Part shown: one piece after another, positions 1 through 6,848 of the stretch
How positions within the stretch are numbered: position 1 is the stretch's first letter
Layout: each line of letters begins with the position of its first letter
Source of the DNA: JAZKFT01 sp043760535
Lineage (GTDB): Bacteria > Bacteroidota > Bacteroidia > Chitinophagales > Chitinophagaceae
Assembly (NCBI GenBank): GCA_043760535.1
Contig: JAYUOV010000321.1
Span: 1 to 7,797 of the forward strand
Reading direction: 5' to 3'
DNA: 7,797 nt
Program-made: the position numbers and the translations under genes
Notes under the pieces: generated by a model
What the model saw: only the letters and a program-made list of their open reading frames with translations
Told to the model about the DNA's origin: nothing
The model's database searches: none

Positions 1-1
1 G

Positions 2-187
2 CTGCAAAAAGATTTTGTGATAGCTGTAAGTAAAAGCGATATGCTGGATGAAGAACTGATGACAGCCATTAAAAAAGAACTGCCCACCAAGTATCCCGTG
101 GTGTTTATTTCTTCTGTAATGCAGCAGGGTTTACTAAAGCTTAAAGACATTTTGTGGAAAGTATTGAACCAGAGCAAGGGTGTTTAA
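2..187 (+). CDS. obg: GTPase Obg, C-terminal end (5' truncated by window edge)
   Basis: Only the last 61 codons are in the window, read in the frame beginning at base 2 and ending with TAA at 185-187. Obg/CgtA is an essential GTPase that binds the large ribosomal subunit and acts in ribosome maturation. The visible part is the end of the G domain. A VSKSDMLD stretch corresponds to the G4 (N/T/SKxD) guanine-recognition motif, and VFISSVMQQGL corresponds to the G5 (SA-like) loop and the start of the last helix. The protein stops soon after this helix (KDILWKVLNQ), so there is no C-terminal OCT domain, which I recall as usual for Bacteroidota Obg. The assignment to Obg rather than another small GTPase rests on the overall wording of this tail, because G1-G3 and the glycine-rich Obg fold lie outside the window. 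Confidence 0.82.
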   Translation: MQKDFVIAVSKSDMLDEELMTAIKKELPTKYPVVFISSVMQQGLLKLKDILWKVLNQSKGV

Positions 188-333
188 GCGTGGCGAACAT
201 TGGATGGAATCCTCGTAGGTAACATCATAAATCATTGTATCAATCATAACAGTTAACAATGTCCTAATAACCTATTGACTTATTATCCCTATACTATTAT
301 TACCTCTTAAAAAACCGGCAAAGCATTCTAAAA

Positions 334-373
334 TACAATGGCTGCTAACCTACAGTGGTTAGCAGCCATTGTA
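334..373 (-). terminator. Long perfect hairpin, likely terminator of the 381-833 gene
   Basis: Bases 334-350 and 357-373 are perfect reverse complements (17 bp, core CAATGGCTGCTAACC / GGTTAGCAGCCATTG) around the 6-base loop TACAGT. On the minus strand the hairpin begins 8 bases after the stop codon of the upstream gene and is followed directly by TTTT (complement of 330-333), then AGAATG. That placement fits an intrinsic terminator for the minus-strand gene. On the plus strand no T run follows, so a role in ending obg transcription is less likely. The stem is longer than needed for termination, and the U run is short. Confidence 0.65.
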
Positions 374-380
374 AGGAAGT

Positions 381-833
381 TTATCTCAGCTTTTTAAAAA
401 ATTCAATAGAACCATTCGCGTATCCCTTCCAAACCTTTGTTCCTTTACTGGTTGTAACCTGAAAAAAATAAGCCGTTTCTTCGGGGTTGTTCATTTGTAG
501 TATTGCATTAATTGTTCCTCCTTCAAATTCTCTTGTGGCTGCAATTTTTAATTTCATGGGCAAATTTTCTTTCTGTATCTCAGATGTGGAGCATACATAA
601 TTGCCTTCATTGTCAAAATAGGCGTTGGCCGTTTGTTTATCTACTACAAAGGTTGCCAATACCAGTTCGTTACTCTCCCTGCTCCAGGTAACGTTTTCCT
701 GCTCACCAAATTCTTGGGCAAAAGCATTCTCAATTTTTGGTGTGGCTACACGGAGCGCTTTGTTTTTAGGAGAAAAAGCACTTGTGCTAATTAAAAGGGC
801 AAGTGATGCTGCGATGATCAGAAATGTTTTCAT
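381..833 (-). CDS. Small secreted protein, PepSY/BLIP-like
   Basis: This 150-residue protein starts with a clear Sec signal peptide: MKTF, a hydrophobic stretch LIIAASLALLISTSAF, then SPKNK. The mature part looks like one small alpha/beta domain with PKIENAFAQEFGEQENVTW near its start, then LATFVVDKQTANAYFDNEGNYV, then a C-terminal half containing AYFFQVTTSKGTKVWKGY and ending in FFKKLR. This pattern (helix, then W, then a strand ending in AYFDNEGNYV) recalls the small periplasmic PepSY-like/BLIP-like proteins common in Bacteroidota, whose function is unknown. The frame stays open upstream to 1058, but I chose ATG 833 because it begins the signal peptide and is preceded by a typical A-rich leader (AAAAATTAAAAACC). 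The gene appears to be monocistronic and ends at a strong hairpin. The family label is recalled from wording, not from a search. Confidence 0.8.
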   Translation of the reverse strand: MKTFLIIAASLALLISTSAFSPKNKALRVATPKIENAFAQEFGEQENVTWSRESNELVLATFVVDKQTANAYFDNEGNYVCSTSEIQKENLPMKLKIAATREFEGGTINAILQMNNPEETAYFFQVTTSKGTKVWKGYANGSIEFFKKLR

Positions 834-878
834 GGTTTTTAATTTTTTGTGGTGAATTATATTTTGTTTTTGATGGCT

Positions 879-886
879 CAAAGATG
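879..886 (-). promoter_or_regulatory. Possible -7 box for the 381-833 gene
   Basis: On the minus strand these bases read CATCTTTG, one mismatch from the Bacteroidota -7 consensus TAnnTTTG. A start site just downstream would give a leader of about 40 bases before ATG 833. I see no TTG at the expected -33 distance, so this is a weak candidate. Confidence 0.25.
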
Positions 887-1085
887 GTGTACGAACATTG
901 TCGTAGAAAGCTTTTAGTGATGTGCGGAAGGTTAAGAAATTATAGTTGGTATAAGCGGTAAAACAATACAGCCCTAACAATCTACGAATACATTCGTTTA
1001 TGTCAACAAAATCAGGGGTATGGGTTTTATTTCTTAACAAAATGCCAAAAACATACAAGACAACGTTAATTTATAGGAGATGCAG

Positions 1086-1120
1086 AAAAGCCATTTCTAT
1101 GGTAACAGAAATAGCGTTTT
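1086..1120 (-). terminator. Possible terminator of the 1282-1602 gene
   Basis: Read on the minus strand, GCTATTTCT pairs with AGAAATGGC (9 bp including one G-U pair) around an 8-base loop. A one-base bulge and an A4/T4 pairing extend the stem, and the 3' side ends in TTTTC. The G-U pair exists only in the minus-strand RNA; the plus-strand RNA would have a C-A mismatch, so the structure favours the minus strand. It lies about 160 bases past the stop of the 1282-1602 gene, which is far for a terminator, so the link is tentative. Confidence 0.35.
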
Positions 1121-1281
1121 AAAGCGGATATATTCTAAAATGTAGGTACATTATTACTGAAAATTGCAATTTTATTACACAAAAAGTACAAAAAAGCACC
1201 GTCCATTTTGAATCATCAAAATCAGCGTAGCCCATATCTGAAAATTGTGTAGGCTAATTATCGTTCATCATTTACCAAAAG

Positions 1282-1602
1282 TTATTTTATAAAAAACCTT
1301 ATCAACTTAATTAAACCAAGTAGCAGAAAAATACCCAAAATAGCAACCATAAAAGGATTTTTATCCCACATAACATTTACAAACTGTTTGGCAATATCCC
1401 ACCAGGTTAATTTTTTTGCGGGTTGTACCACATACTTTCTCCAGCCGCCAGTTGTGTCTGTTCTTATCTTAATGGCAGCACGTGTATCCTGAGCCTGCAT
1501 GGCAGCTTTAGAGCGGGTATTAAAAGTAACAGTGGCTTGAGTATCTTGTGCCAGGGTATAAATACATAGGAGCAATGCAAGGATGGAAAGTTTAAATTTC
1601 AT
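1282..1602 (-). CDS. Small protein with signal peptide and C-terminal membrane helix, unknown function
   Basis: I do not recognise this 106-residue protein. It begins with a Sec signal peptide (MKFK, hydrophobic LSILALLLCIYTLA, probable cleavage before or after the Q of TLAQD). Residues 19-50 are a polar, Thr-rich exported stretch in which a QDT-x-A unit occurs twice (QDTQATVTFNTR and QDTRAAIKIRTD). Next comes a Trp- and Lys-rich amphipathic part with TTGGWRKYVVQ and KKLTWWDIAKQF. Residues about 83-103 form one strong membrane helix (FMVAILGIFLLLGLIKLIRFF), with a short basic tail. The cysteine at residue 13 does not sit in a good lipobox. The likely topology is an N-terminal part outside the cytoplasm, anchored by the C-terminal helix in the inner membrane. 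It is divergent from the acpH-like gene, with a palindrome in the shared spacer. Confidence 0.72.
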   Translation of the reverse strand: MKFKLSILALLLCIYTLAQDTQATVTFNTRSKAAMQAQDTRAAIKIRTDTTGGWRKYVVQPAKKLTWWDIAKQFVNVMWDKNPFMVAILGIFLLLGLIKLIRFFIK

Positions 1603-1642
1603 AAAGCAATTTTAGCAGCACAAGCTATAAAATCTTAAACTA

Positions 1643-1660
1643 ATTACACTGCCGTGTAAT
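1643..1660. promoter_or_regulatory. 18-bp near-perfect palindrome, possible operator
   Basis: ATTACACTGCCGTGTAAT has perfect 7-base arms (1643-1649 and 1654-1660) and only one mismatched pair in the centre. It lies in the 159-base spacer between the divergent genes at 1282-1602 (-) and 1762-2346 (+), about 40 bases from the first and 100 from the second start codon. Size and symmetry fit a dimeric helix-turn-helix regulator. On RNA it would be only a 7-bp stem with a 4-base loop and no T run, so a terminator is unlikely. No regulator gene is nearby. Confidence 0.35.
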
Positions 1661-1761
1661 ACATTAATTGCAGCTTTTGGGTAATGTAAATAAAAACACA
1701 ACCAGCATAATAAGAACTCAATAAAAAACATCACTCAAAATAACAACTACAAAAGCTACGA

Positions 1762-2346
1762 ATGAATTATTTAGCCCACGCCTATCTTTCTTTTAATAAG
1801 CCAGAATTACTGGTAGGCAATATGATAAGCGATTATGTAAAAGGCCGAAAGCAATACGAGTATCCAGCAGGCATTTTAAAAGGTATTAAGCTCCACAGGG
1901 CTATAGATACATTTACCGATGCACACGAAGCCACAAAGCAGGCCAAAGCATATTTTCATAAAGATTACCGGCTGTATAGCGGGGCTTTTGTAGATGTGGT
2001 GTATGATCATTACCTGGCCCTGGATAAAAATTGCTTTCGCTCGGATGCAGATTTACAAACAACTGCCAGCTTTACGTATGATGCTTTGCAAGAGCATTAC
2101 CCTCTATTACCCGATACATTTAAACCAATGCTACCTTACATGCAGGCACAGAACTGGCTGTTTAATTACCAGTTTGCCTGGGGCATAGAAAAAAGTTTAA
2201 TGGGTGTAGTAAGGCGAAGTAAATACCTTGAGGAATCTGCCAAAGCATTTGCAACTTTCGAAACCTACTATACCGAGTTGGAAACATGTTATGCTATTTT
2301 TTTTCCGGAACTAAAAATGATGGCACAAAAATTTATTGAACTGTAA
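1762..2346 (+). CDS. acpH: Acyl carrier protein phosphodiesterase (AcpH family)
   Basis: The 194-residue product matches the length of E. coli AcpH (193 residues), a cytoplasmic hydrolase that removes the 4'-phosphopantetheine group from holo-ACP to give apo-ACP. Family signatures are in order: MNYLAHAYLS at the N-terminus (E. coli MNFLAHLHLA), GNMISDYVKG at 19-28, GIKLHRAIDTFTD at 41-53, and VDVVYDHYLA at 77-86. The His and Asp residues in these motifs (H6, D24, H45, D49, D53, D78, D82, H83) are those expected to form the metal-binding site of this HD-like fold. The C-terminal half includes WLFNYQ and a MGVVRRSKYL stretch matching the NGMASRRPRL part of the E. coli enzyme. The ATG at 1762 begins the conserved motif, so the start is secure. 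No ACP or PPTase gene is adjacent. The biochemical role in Bacteroidota is inferred from homology. Confidence 0.88.
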   Translation: MNYLAHAYLSFNKPELLVGNMISDYVKGRKQYEYPAGILKGIKLHRAIDTFTDAHEATKQAKAYFHKDYRLYSGAFVDVVYDHYLALDKNCFRSDADLQTTASFTYDALQEHYPLLPDTFKPMLPYMQAQNWLFNYQFAWGIEKSLMGVVRRSKYLEESAKAFATFETYYTELETCYAIFFPELKMMAQKFIEL

Positions 2347-2421
2347 TAAGCTGTAAGCATCTTTCCCCTTTTTTTGGCAGTTATAATTTATAAAAGGAAA
2401 TCGACCAAACAAATGAGCCAT

Positions 2422-2429
2422 TAACTTTG
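2422..2429 (+). promoter_or_regulatory. Bacteroidota -7 promoter box (TAACTTTG)
   Basis: TAACTTTG is an exact match to the Bacteroidota -7 consensus TAnnTTTG. It ends 20 bases before ATG 2450, giving a short A-rich leader (ending AAGCAAAAA). A TTG at the usual -33 spacing is not visible, so recognition may rest on the -7 box alone. It places the DUF2911 gene in its own transcription unit, separate from acpH 103 bases upstream. Confidence 0.5.
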
Positions 2430-2449
2430 CCCAAATAAACAAGCAAAAA

Positions 2450-3019
2450 ATGATGCAAAAAAGAAACTTTGTTACAGTGGTATCAGGCCTGCTGATATGC
2501 CTTTTTACACAAGCACAAATGCAACCTACCGAGTTAGACAAGAGCCCAATGGATATAAGTTATAGCCCCAATGCTTTCCCAATTATGAAGTTTCAGGGTA
2601 AGGCAATTGGTACGCCAAATGCAAGGGTAATGTACAGCCGCCCACAAAAAAGAGGCAGAAATATTTTTGGTGGCGAAGTAAAATACAATGAAGTGTGGAG
2701 ACTGGGAGCCAATGAAAATACCGAGATAGAGTTTTTTAAAGATGCAACTTTTGGTGGAAAGAAAATTGCAAAAGGACGTTATTCCATTTTTTGTATACCG
2801 ATGGCTGATAACTGGACGATAATTGTAAATAAAGATGCCGATAACTGGGGCAATTTTAATTATGATAGCAAGAAGGATGTTTTAAGATTTCTAATACCCG
2901 TGCAGAAAATAGAAACAGTAGAAAATTTTACCATCTATTTTGATGCAGCTGATAAATTACAGATTATGTGGGATGATGTAAAAATTGGAATACCGGTAAT
3001 TTTTGTAAATAGAAGATGA
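2450..3019 (+). CDS. Secreted DUF2911 family protein
   Basis: The 189-residue product has a signal peptide (MMQKRNF, hydrophobic VTVVSGLLICLF, cleavage near TQAQ at 20-23) followed by one DUF2911 domain filling residues about 35-187. Diagnostic stretches are VMYSRPQKRGRNIFGG (60-75), EVWRLGANENTEIEFFKD (81-98), KKIAKGRYSIFCIP (104-117), WTIIVNKDADNWGNFNYD (122-139) and the closing MWDDVKIGIPV. These follow the family order: a GRxIWG-like turn, VWRxGANE, a G-K/R-Y-x-x-F-x-IP strand, then the NKD-W-G-x-xYD motif. DUF2911 proteins are small exported beta-rich proteins frequent in Bacteroidota, and no biochemical function is established that I know of. Two ATGs stand in tandem (2450, 2453); either gives a valid signal peptide. 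Confidence 0.9.
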   Translation: MMQKRNFVTVVSGLLICLFTQAQMQPTELDKSPMDISYSPNAFPIMKFQGKAIGTPNARVMYSRPQKRGRNIFGGEVKYNEVWRLGANENTEIEFFKDATFGGKKIAKGRYSIFCIPMADNWTIIVNKDADNWGNFNYDSKKDVLRFLIPVQKIETVENFTIYFDAADKLQIMWDDVKIGIPVIFVNRR

Positions 3020-3099
3020 TAACGGTAGCTACATATTATGCAATAGCATATAAAAAGTAACGGAAAAAAAATCTGAAAATTATAAAACTAAGCAATAAA

Positions 3100-3107
3100 T
3101 AACCTTG
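3100..3107 (+). promoter_or_regulatory. Possible -7 box for mqnB
   Basis: TAACCTTG differs from TAnnTTTG at one position and would give a leader of roughly 60 bases before ATG 3174. There is no TTG at the -33 spacing. It is the best candidate in the spacer but weak. Confidence 0.25.
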
Positions 3108-3173
3108 TACTGTAAAACTGGTATCGTTAAAGTATCATCTTAGTATACCACTATGGGTCTATATTTTTATACA

Positions 3174-3791
3174 ATGAAAATACTATTACTATCCGCCACA
3201 CAGCAGGAAATTCAGCCGTTTCTGCTAACACTAGATACCTTACCAGTAAAACCAGAAGTGCTGATAGGAGGCTTAGGCGTTACTGCTACAGCCTATCATC
3301 TTACAAAACAATTACACCACCACCCTTACGATTTGGTAATACAGGCAGGTATTGCTGGTACATTTAAAAATGGCTGCGAATTAAAAGAAGTGGTTATTGT
3401 AAAACAGGACTGTTTTGCCGACTTGGGTGCAGTAAGAGAAAACCAATTTGAAACCGTACAGCAAATGGGGTTTAGTAATGATCCTGAGTGGTATATTAAC
3501 CATCTACAACTGCTGAATAAGCTACCTTACAAACAAGTGAAAGCCATTACAGTAAGTACAGTAACGGATGATGCAAATGTAATATCCAGAACACAACAAA
3601 AATGGAATCCCGATATTGAAACAATGGAAGGGGCGGCACTGCATTATGTGTGCCAGCACCAACATACAGGTTACCTGCAGCTACGTAGTATTAGTAATGC
3701 AGTAGGTGTAAGAGATAAATCTCAATGGCATCTTAAAGAAGCCATTAAAAACTTAAACATTGCAATAAGTTTTATTTTAAAAAATCTATAA
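3174..3791 (+). CDS. mqnB: Futalosine hydrolase (menaquinone biosynthesis)
   Basis: MqnB hydrolyses futalosine to dehypoxanthine futalosine and hypoxanthine in the futalosine route to menaquinone; it is a cytoplasmic member of the nucleoside phosphorylase/nucleosidase superfamily. Numbered from ATG 3174 (205 residues), the order is MKILLLSATQQEIQPF (1-16, typical MqnB start), GGLGVTATAYHL (32-43), VIQAGIAGTF (55-64, substrate loop), DCFADLGAV (79-87), VSTVTDD (127-133), DIETMEGAALHYVC (147-160, the E-x-MEGAA ribose-binding motif), and LRSISNAVGVRDKSQW (170-185). The Asn in RSISN replaces the catalytic Asp of the related MTA/SAH nucleosidases and, with the following VGxRDxxxW, supports futalosine hydrolase over MTAN. 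An in-frame ATG at 3153 adds MGLYFYT, which lacks family support. It converges on the DUF5686 gene with a 47-base gap. No other mqn genes are in the window. Confidence 0.87.
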   Translation: MKILLLSATQQEIQPFLLTLDTLPVKPEVLIGGLGVTATAYHLTKQLHHHPYDLVIQAGIAGTFKNGCELKEVVIVKQDCFADLGAVRENQFETVQQMGFSNDPEWYINHLQLLNKLPYKQVKAITVSTVTDDANVISRTQQKWNPDIETMEGAALHYVCQHQHTGYLQLRSISNAVGVRDKSQWHLKEAIKNLNIAISFILKNL

Positions 3792-3838
3792 CCAAAAACA
3801 TTGGATACTATTTTTTAATATTAACATACATACCGAAA

Positions 3839-6334
3839 TTAATCTATTCCATCTCCATTAAAAATACCGCCAAAACCTAATACAATACCAAACTGTGGCC
3901 TGTTTGTATCAGAACGGTAAGCCCATACAAAATCGGCTCTTAAAAATTTTAAAATATTACCTACCCCAATAAACACTTCGGAGTAGTATTTATCCTTATT
4001 TACATAAAGCGAATTGGCGCCTGCAATTAAATCCAGATTCATTTTTCTTAAAAAAGGGATTTTATTAGTAAGCAAACCATTGAAATGATGCTCTAGGTTA
4101 AGCGTTGAAAAAAACTGATTGAAGTTACTGTTGTAATAATAAGGAGCCAGTTGAAATGATTGTACATAAGGTACCGACCGTAAAGTTTGGTTGCCAATAA
4201 AATGGGTAGCATCTGGCAGGTAAGCACTGTTGTTATTTATAAAGCCGCCCATTGCAAAGCGGTAGTTTAGTTGACCAGCCAGTTTAAAGTTAAGCTCATC
4301 GTACACGGTTAGTTTCCATTTGTCAAAATCTACATCGCTGCCAAACGTATTTTTAAAACCATGTGCATAATTTAGGGCAAATGTAGGCCAACTGCTCCCC
4401 ACCGAAAAGCGACGGTTGGGGTACTGTATATATTTTTGACCGGGCTGATATGTGAGGCGAATGGATGCTACAAAAGCCTGATGGTCGGGGAAAAAACCAC
4501 CCGGCACATCTTCGGGGTAATTGCTAGTGTATCGGCGGCCTTTTACTTTTCGCCAATGGTAAGTAGTATCGGCATTTGCCGGCAATTGCCTGTCTTCGTA
4601 AGTAAAGCTGATGTTGCCCCGAAGCCCATCTGCCAACTGCTTGCCTGTGCTAATACTGGCAAATGATTTTTCGTACAGCTTTATGTAATTATTATTATAA
4701 AACAGGGTGGCAATAGTATTTTGAAACAACGTCATAGGGTTTTGCTGGTTAATCTGTACCATATTTCTGCCACCGCTTACACTCATGTTCCATCGGTTTT
4801 GGTAGTTATTACCAAAGGTTTTATTAATGGCAATAGAAGCCTGCAAACGCTTATTGGTAACGCCATACCGAAGATTGGGCACAATGCTGTAAGCACCTGT
4901 ATCGCCATAATGGGCAATACGTGGCATAAAGTTTAGTACGGCACCTTCCACAGTATTATAGCTGATCATTTCGGTAAGGGCAGGTATATTGTACTGCATT
5001 TTTCTGGCCCTTCGGGTCTTGGTAAATCCACTAAAAAGAAAACGGTTTATAGTAAATTTACCCCGTTGCTTATCTAGCGAATCCAAGTATTTTGGATCTT
5101 TATATTTCTGTTCTAGGGTGTCTTTTTTTAGGTAATCTTTTTGCTCCTCCTCTGTAAGTGGCACCGGCCGTATTTTCTCCCAATAAGATAGCGAAGATTT
5201 ACTGGCAGATGTATCGGCTGTACGTATCACCTTTCCAAAAAACTTTTTATCAAACTTGTGTTCCAAATCGTAATCGGAGTACACCGCATTAAAATTTGCA
5301 TTGGCCTTAAACCCTAAAATACCAAACGAAGCAAAGTAGGTGGTTTGCTGTGGCATCCAGTACTTTTTGTTTATAGGAAACATTTGCTGCTGCACCCTAA
5401 AACTATCTACGATCTCTATCTGCGATTCTTTGGTGAGGTATAAATCTATGCCATGGATACGCCAATCGCCTTCAATAATATTAATATAGCCGCCGGCAAA
5501 GCAGGGTTCGTATTTGCGTTTTGGGGTTACTCTTATTTTATTAATCTCCACCCCATCTTCGTAAAATGTGCCTTCGTATTTATACTTGTAAAAGTTTAAA
5601 GCATTGTTACTTATTGGCGATACAAATCCCCTGCTATTCATCCCTTCTATGGATATATTGTTTTCGTATAAATTCAGCTCCATGGTTTTGGGGCTGTTAA
5701 AACCAAAGCCTTGGCTGCGGCCACTTACTTTAGCACTTTGTATCTCTTCTTTGTAATCATTTGGGAATCGTCGGCTGTATTTGGTAATAGATTCGCTTAA
5801 ATAAATAATACCTTTACCACTACTGTCAATCACATTTCTATCTGGCTGTATTTTCATACCCAAAATTTTGCTTGGCACCTGTACGGTTTTCATCAGGCCC
5901 TTCATATACACATCCACTTGCCATTGTTTTACCTCGTTTAGATGTTCGCCCCTTGTAGCTATTGCCTTTCTTATAATGGCGTAAGCCGGGTCTTCGCCAT
6001 TGGCTTTTACCACTACATCTTTTATCTGTATTTTTAATGGGTACAACCTAAAAAAAATATCCATCTTTATTTCAGCCACGGTTATTTGTTGTTCCACTTT
6101 TTCGTAGCCTACGTGGGTACAGTAGAGGGTGTAAGTGCCTGGTAAAAGATCCAGCGCAAAGCGGCCCTCTACATTGGCTGTAGTGCCTTTGCTACTGCCT
6201 TTTATATAAATGCTGGAAAACGCAATTGGATTGGATCCTGCATCAATAACGCCACCCGTTACTGGTGTGGCTTTACTTAAAAGGCCGGTTATAACAAAAA
6301 CAAAAGCCAGCAAAATTTTGTATACATAATTCAT
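3839..6334 (-). CDS. Outer-membrane protein with carboxypeptidase-regulatory-like and DUF5686 domains
   Basis: The 831-residue product has a signal peptide (MNYVYK, hydrophobic ILLAFVFVITGLL, cleavage near SKA at 20-22). Residues about 25-105 form a carboxypeptidase-regulatory-like (CarboxypepD_reg-like) beta-sandwich with the usual GxVxDxxxxPIAFSSIYIKGSSKGTTAN start, EGRFAL, and LPGTYTLYCTHVGYE. The rest is the DUF5686 region, opening with EDPAYAIIRKAI (114-125). It includes a stretch ending at GDWRIHGIDLYL (289-300), the family-typical SYWEKIRPVPLTEEE (383-397), then many alternating amphipathic strands consistent with an outer-membrane beta-barrel, ending in FGIVLGFGG. The domain order resembles TonB-dependent transporters, but no plug domain or TonB box is seen. 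Family function is unknown to me; an envelope role is an inference. The full length is intact, in contrast to the broken locus upstream. ATG 6334 directly starts the signal peptide. Confidence 0.9.
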   Translation of the reverse strand: MNYVYKILLAFVFVITGLLSKATPVTGGVIDAGSNPIAFSSIYIKGSSKGTTANVEGRFALDLLPGTYTLYCTHVGYEKVEQQITVAEIKMDIFFRLYPLKIQIKDVVVKANGEDPAYAIIRKAIATRGEHLNEVKQWQVDVYMKGLMKTVQVPSKILGMKIQPDRNVIDSSGKGIIYLSESITKYSRRFPNDYKEEIQSAKVSGRSQGFGFNSPKTMELNLYENNISIEGMNSRGFVSPISNNALNFYKYKYEGTFYEDGVEINKIRVTPKRKYEPCFAGGYINIIEGDWRIHGIDLYLTKESQIEIVDSFRVQQQMFPINKKYWMPQQTTYFASFGILGFKANANFNAVYSDYDLEHKFDKKFFGKVIRTADTSASKSSLSYWEKIRPVPLTEEEQKDYLKKDTLEQKYKDPKYLDSLDKQRGKFTINRFLFSGFTKTRRARKMQYNIPALTEMISYNTVEGAVLNFMPRIAHYGDTGAYSIVPNLRYGVTNKRLQASIAINKTFGNNYQNRWNMSVSGGRNMVQINQQNPMTLFQNTIATLFYNNNYIKLYEKSFASISTGKQLADGLRGNISFTYEDRQLPANADTTYHWRKVKGRRYTSNYPEDVPGGFFPDHQAFVASIRLTYQPGQKYIQYPNRRFSVGSSWPTFALNYAHGFKNTFGSDVDFDKWKLTVYDELNFKLAGQLNYRFAMGGFINNNSAYLPDATHFIGNQTLRSVPYVQSFQLAPYYYNSNFNQFFSTLNLEHHFNGLLTNKIPFLRKMNLDLIAGANSLYVNKDKYYSEVFIGVGNILKFLRADFVWAYRSDTNRPQFGIVLGFGGIFNGDGID

Positions 6335-6389
6335 CTACCGAAAATAAGCGAAGCAGTTTGTAAGTAGTTGGCAGATTTTGTTTTTAACG

Positions 6390-6416
6390 AAAATCTATTG
6401 CTTTTTTTATTTACAA
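6390..6416 (-). promoter_or_regulatory. Possible promoter for the DUF5686 gene
   Basis: On the minus strand, TTG (6416-6414) and TAGATTTT (6397-6390, one mismatch from TAnnTTTG) are separated by 16 bases, slightly shorter than the usual -33/-7 spacing. Transcription would start about 50 bases before the ATG at 6334. Both elements are present, but AT-rich sequence makes chance matches likely. Confidence 0.28.
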
Positions 6417-6702
6417 TGCAGTGGTATGAGAATTGGAGTATTCTAAACTATACCCAAATATTTATGTAATCGTAACTCCTTTTACTTCGTAAAAAATGTA
6501 AGTTTTTTTTTTAATTTTAAACCAGGCTATAACTTATTTATTGAGCGGCTTTGGCTATTTCCTATGGCAGTCCAGGTTGCAATTCTGTACAATATAAAAT
6601 GAGGCTGGTTTTTCATGCTGCTGATCTTTTTCGCATCCTAATTATCAGGCACAGAGTACTAAAGCTATATATTATCATTAACACTAAAACCAAATAGTGC
6701 CG

Positions 6703-6848
6703 CTCTCCGTGTCTTAGCATTTTTATTACGAATGTATTAAAGGGAGAAACTTTAAAAGCAAGTAACCAATATGCACATGTCTGTTAGTCTGCTATTGTTG
6801 CCTTTATAGTATTGGTTGGTATATTATAGAGCCACGAACCACGGAGAG
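6703..6848. repeat. Degenerate inverted repeat pair CTCTCCGTG / CACGGAGAG
   Basis: The 9-base arms at 6703-6711 and 6840-6848 are exact reverse complements, and similarity extends outward a few bases (TGCCG-CTCTCCGTG against TTGC-CTCTCCGTG when the right arm is reversed). The right arm is part of a short period-8 run, GCCACGAACCACGGAGAG. The arms are less AT-rich than the surrounding spacer. The 128 bases between them encode nothing recognisable. They may be the ends of a degraded small repeat element, but I see no target-site duplication. Confidence 0.3.

Larger units (their letters stand above)
834..1281. other. Intergenic region between two minus-strand genes
   Basis: About 450 bases with no gene I can support. 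The minus frame is open from 1058 into the 381-833 gene, but the encoded 75 residues look random and precede a genuine signal-peptide start. The region holds a candidate -7 box (879-886), a bulged hairpin (1086-1120), a perfect 14-base palindrome AAAATTGCAATTTT (1160-1173) flanked by TTATTAC direct repeats (1151-1157 and 1172-1178), and a second copy of CTGAAAATTG about 80 bases further on. In so AT-rich a stretch these small repeats may be chance. Confidence 0.5.

Noticed and set aside
834..1058. In-frame 75-codon upstream extension of the 381-833 gene
   Set aside because: Its residues look random, and it precedes a clear signal-peptide start at 833 with an A-rich leader; an extension would bury the signal peptide.
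2369..2375. T7 run after acpH, considered as a terminator
   Set aside because: No hairpin precedes it, so there is no support for intrinsic termination.
3037..3050. TATGC/GCATA hairpin after the DUF2911 stop, considered as a terminator
   Set aside because: The stem is only 5 bp, AT-rich, and has no T run after it.
3153..3173. Earlier in-frame ATG for mqnB
   Set aside because: It adds MGLYFYT in front of the MKILLLSATQ start that is typical of the family.
4436..4936. Two plus-strand reading frames inside the DUF5686 gene
   Set aside because: They are shadows of the intact 831-codon minus-strand gene and show no domain of their own.
6599..6697. Short plus-strand reading frame MRLVFHAADLF...
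   Set aside because: It has only 32 codons, no homologue I recognise, and no promoter or leader signal.
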